From the NCBI GenBank assembly GCA_025331445.1, contig JAIWNE010000159.1, positions 1-56,766 on the forward strand: 56,766 nucleotides of DNA. Direction: 5' to 3'. Below are positions 55,330 to 56,766 of the stretch, piece by piece. This DNA is from Blakeslea trispora. Lineage: Eukaryota > Mucoromycota > Mucoromycetes > Mucorales > Choanephoraceae. Numbering within the stretch: position 1 is the first letter of the stretch; each line of letters starts with the position of its first letter. The notes beneath the pieces are model-generated. The model searched no databases. It saw nothing but the letters and a program-made list of their open reading frames with translations, and was not told where the DNA came from. The translations under genes were made by a program, and so were the position numbers.

Positions 55330-56645
55330 TCACAACAATTTGTACCCGCGAGAGACGATCAAGTTTTCCACCTCCTTGCTAGTATGAATGGGCGCATTGT
55401 CCATAACCAAGTATCGGCCTTGCATGCCGTGCGAGTCCAGAACATCCATAGTTGCCATTAGGAATTGGAGGTCGTGGGTCATTCTTGTACCCACACGGCC
55501 GTTCACCACATCGACGCCGGACTCAGAGAGTTGCAACTTTCTCTTTTTTTTCCCCCTAGAAACAACAGTAGGGCGACGCACCATCAAATTCACAATGCCT
55601 TTTTCGCACATGGCACCAATAATCGAGATGGATACACCACGCTGAGTAGCAACTTCAATTTTTGCCGGCTTACCAGAAACAGAGCGACCAAATGTTCTTT
55701 TTATGTTCATGTTGAACCCAGCCTCGTCGATGAAGATGCAATTCTTCATGTAGTAAAAATCTCCCAAAGAGAAACCCGATTCTTTCTCAGCTGAAGAGTC
55801 TCAGCGGTGTTACGTGCCTTCGGTAACTTTTCCAGTTTCTTCATTGTCAAATTGCAATGCTTCTTCAAATGCTTAGATATAGCGTAAATGGTGATCTTCA
55901 ACCCAGGAAAAGCCTCCATGACGGCCACTCTTGCTTCGTTAAGAGTGGCGTCGGCCTTTTTTTCATAGAAATCCAAGTAGAAAAGCGAGTGTGTCTGGAA
56001 AAGCTTTTGGTTACCATACTTGCGCTCTCTTGGAGGAGCAGGAGCAGGAGCAGGAGCAAGAGCATTTTCGTCTTCATCGCTGTCAACCTCCATGGTCTCA
56101 TTCTTTCTTGCTTCTTCCATCAAGAGATGAGCCTTACGGACATAGTCCTGGGCAGTGCGGACTACGATCCCAGTTTCCCTGGCAGCTTCAGAGGCGAACT
56201 TTCCTTCCAAGAAGACCAAGCGGAAGAGTTCGTTGACCTTTTAAATGAAGAGTGTTATTAGTTTCTTTTCTTAACTTTGTACTGTAGTTTAGTGCTTTAC
56301 CTGGACCTCAATGTACTTGCGGTACTGAGTCTTTACAATCTGGTTGGCCTTGGGAACTGCATCAACGCCAACGCTGCCTTGCGAAACTTTTTTGGCCTTA
56401 CTGCCTGCTGCGTTTGAATTGATGGCGGCAGGCATAAAGTTTGACAATGTCAAAATTTGCTGAACCTCATTGTGAGGGCTGTTGGTGTTGACCCATTCCA
56501 TTTCAACTGCTCGGGCAAAGTCATCTTGAACGCTACGGCTTTCGTATTGCTCAAAGGCATCAGCTTCAAGTCCTTGAAAGCATTCTTCAACCATGGCGCA
56601 GTGCTTGTCCATAACAAAAGAGTAAGAGTTGTTGATGCTTGACAT
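55330..56645 (-). pseudogene. Tc1-type DDE transposase, 3'-truncated and frameshifted
   Basis: The ATG at 56645 opens a 115-codon first exon; an intron 56300-56238 (63 bp, GTAAAG..AAG) follows. Exon 2 encodes a helix-turn-helix (VNELFRLVFLEGKFASEAAR...VRTAQDYVRKA), an Ala-Pro repeat, and a second helical domain. Near 55760 the frame shifts by one base into CIFIDEAGFN (first catalytic Asp) and VMDNAPIH (second Asp). The frame stops at 55330, about 20 residues after the second Asp, before the expected third catalytic Glu. A matching C-terminal piece lies at 48396-48640. Terminal inverted repeats were not identified; the right one may lie outside the window. Confidence 0.85.
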
Positions 56646-56766
56646 TTTTAATAAGTAGAAAATAAGAGTATCAGTGAGAGATATGGAATGTTAGAAAGAC
56701 AAGCTACTCGTTTCTTTCATGGAAAAAATTAACAGCCATCATCTTGTCAAGAGCGACAGCTATTGA
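56646..56766. other. 5' flank of the Tc1-type gene
   Basis: AT-rich leader of the transposase gene; no inverted-repeat partner is seen within the window. Confidence 0.4.

Overview
The window looks like nuclear DNA of an early-diverging fungus, most likely a Mucoromycota/Mucorales species (inference). The sequence is very AT-rich, introns are short (49-70 bp) with GTAAGT donors and CTAAC-like branch sites, there is a nuclear-type tRNA-Pro(AGG), and the transposons are of fungal type: CACTA/Tnp2, Tc1-type DDE, and APE-type LINEs with zinc knuckles and zf-RVT tails. I recognise no ordinary host protein gene. About 47 kb is nested transposons, followed by a tRNA gene and an AT-rich gene desert.

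Layout. 1-827 is a giant inverted repeat running off the left edge. About 1100-1770 is the right end of a CACTA element. 1774-5605 is a non-autonomous CACTA element carrying an 878-bp insertion. 5610-13893 is CACTA element 1 (8.3 kb, ends CACTACAG, TSD TTC). 13897-27925 is a CACTA element of a second family (ends CACTACAC) interrupted by LINE copy 1 (21766-27390). A small basic-protein ORF and a hairpin/direct-repeat module follow (27926-28293). A related small gene lies on the minus strand (28487-28645) and is interrupted by CACTA element 3 (28646-36652, ends CACGTCAG, TSD TTC), which looks intact. Another small-protein ORF with a hairpin module is at about 37760-38210. 38268-46972 is a second non-autonomous family-2 CACTA element (TSD TCA) holding LINE copy 2 (41068-46774, 13-bp TSD). 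The tRNA-Pro is at 47029-47100. An AT-rich stretch with a Tc1 transposase relic follows to about 55.0 kb, then a third hairpin module and a 3'-truncated Tc1-type transposase gene (55330-56645).

How the genes fit together. Each autonomous CACTA element has a plus-strand gene A (coiled-coil protein, four exons, perhaps a TnpA-like accessory factor) converging on a minus-strand transposase gene C (zinc finger, acidic linker, Tnp2 catalytic domain). The C-terminal module of the transposase is a separate gene B in elements 1 and 3 but fused to the transposase in family 2. A minisatellite lies directly behind the transposase stop codon in all three. Only element 3 keeps all three reading frames open.

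The most unusual signal is a module seen three times. A hairpin with a CTTTATC-type loop has its right arm repeated exactly or nearly exactly 61-67 bp downstream, so the two copies bracket a GT..AG intron-like segment. The arm sequence differs between loci while the architecture is kept. Two of the three copies follow ORFs of a small basic-protein family with an N-K-(K/R)-x-F-K-P signature.
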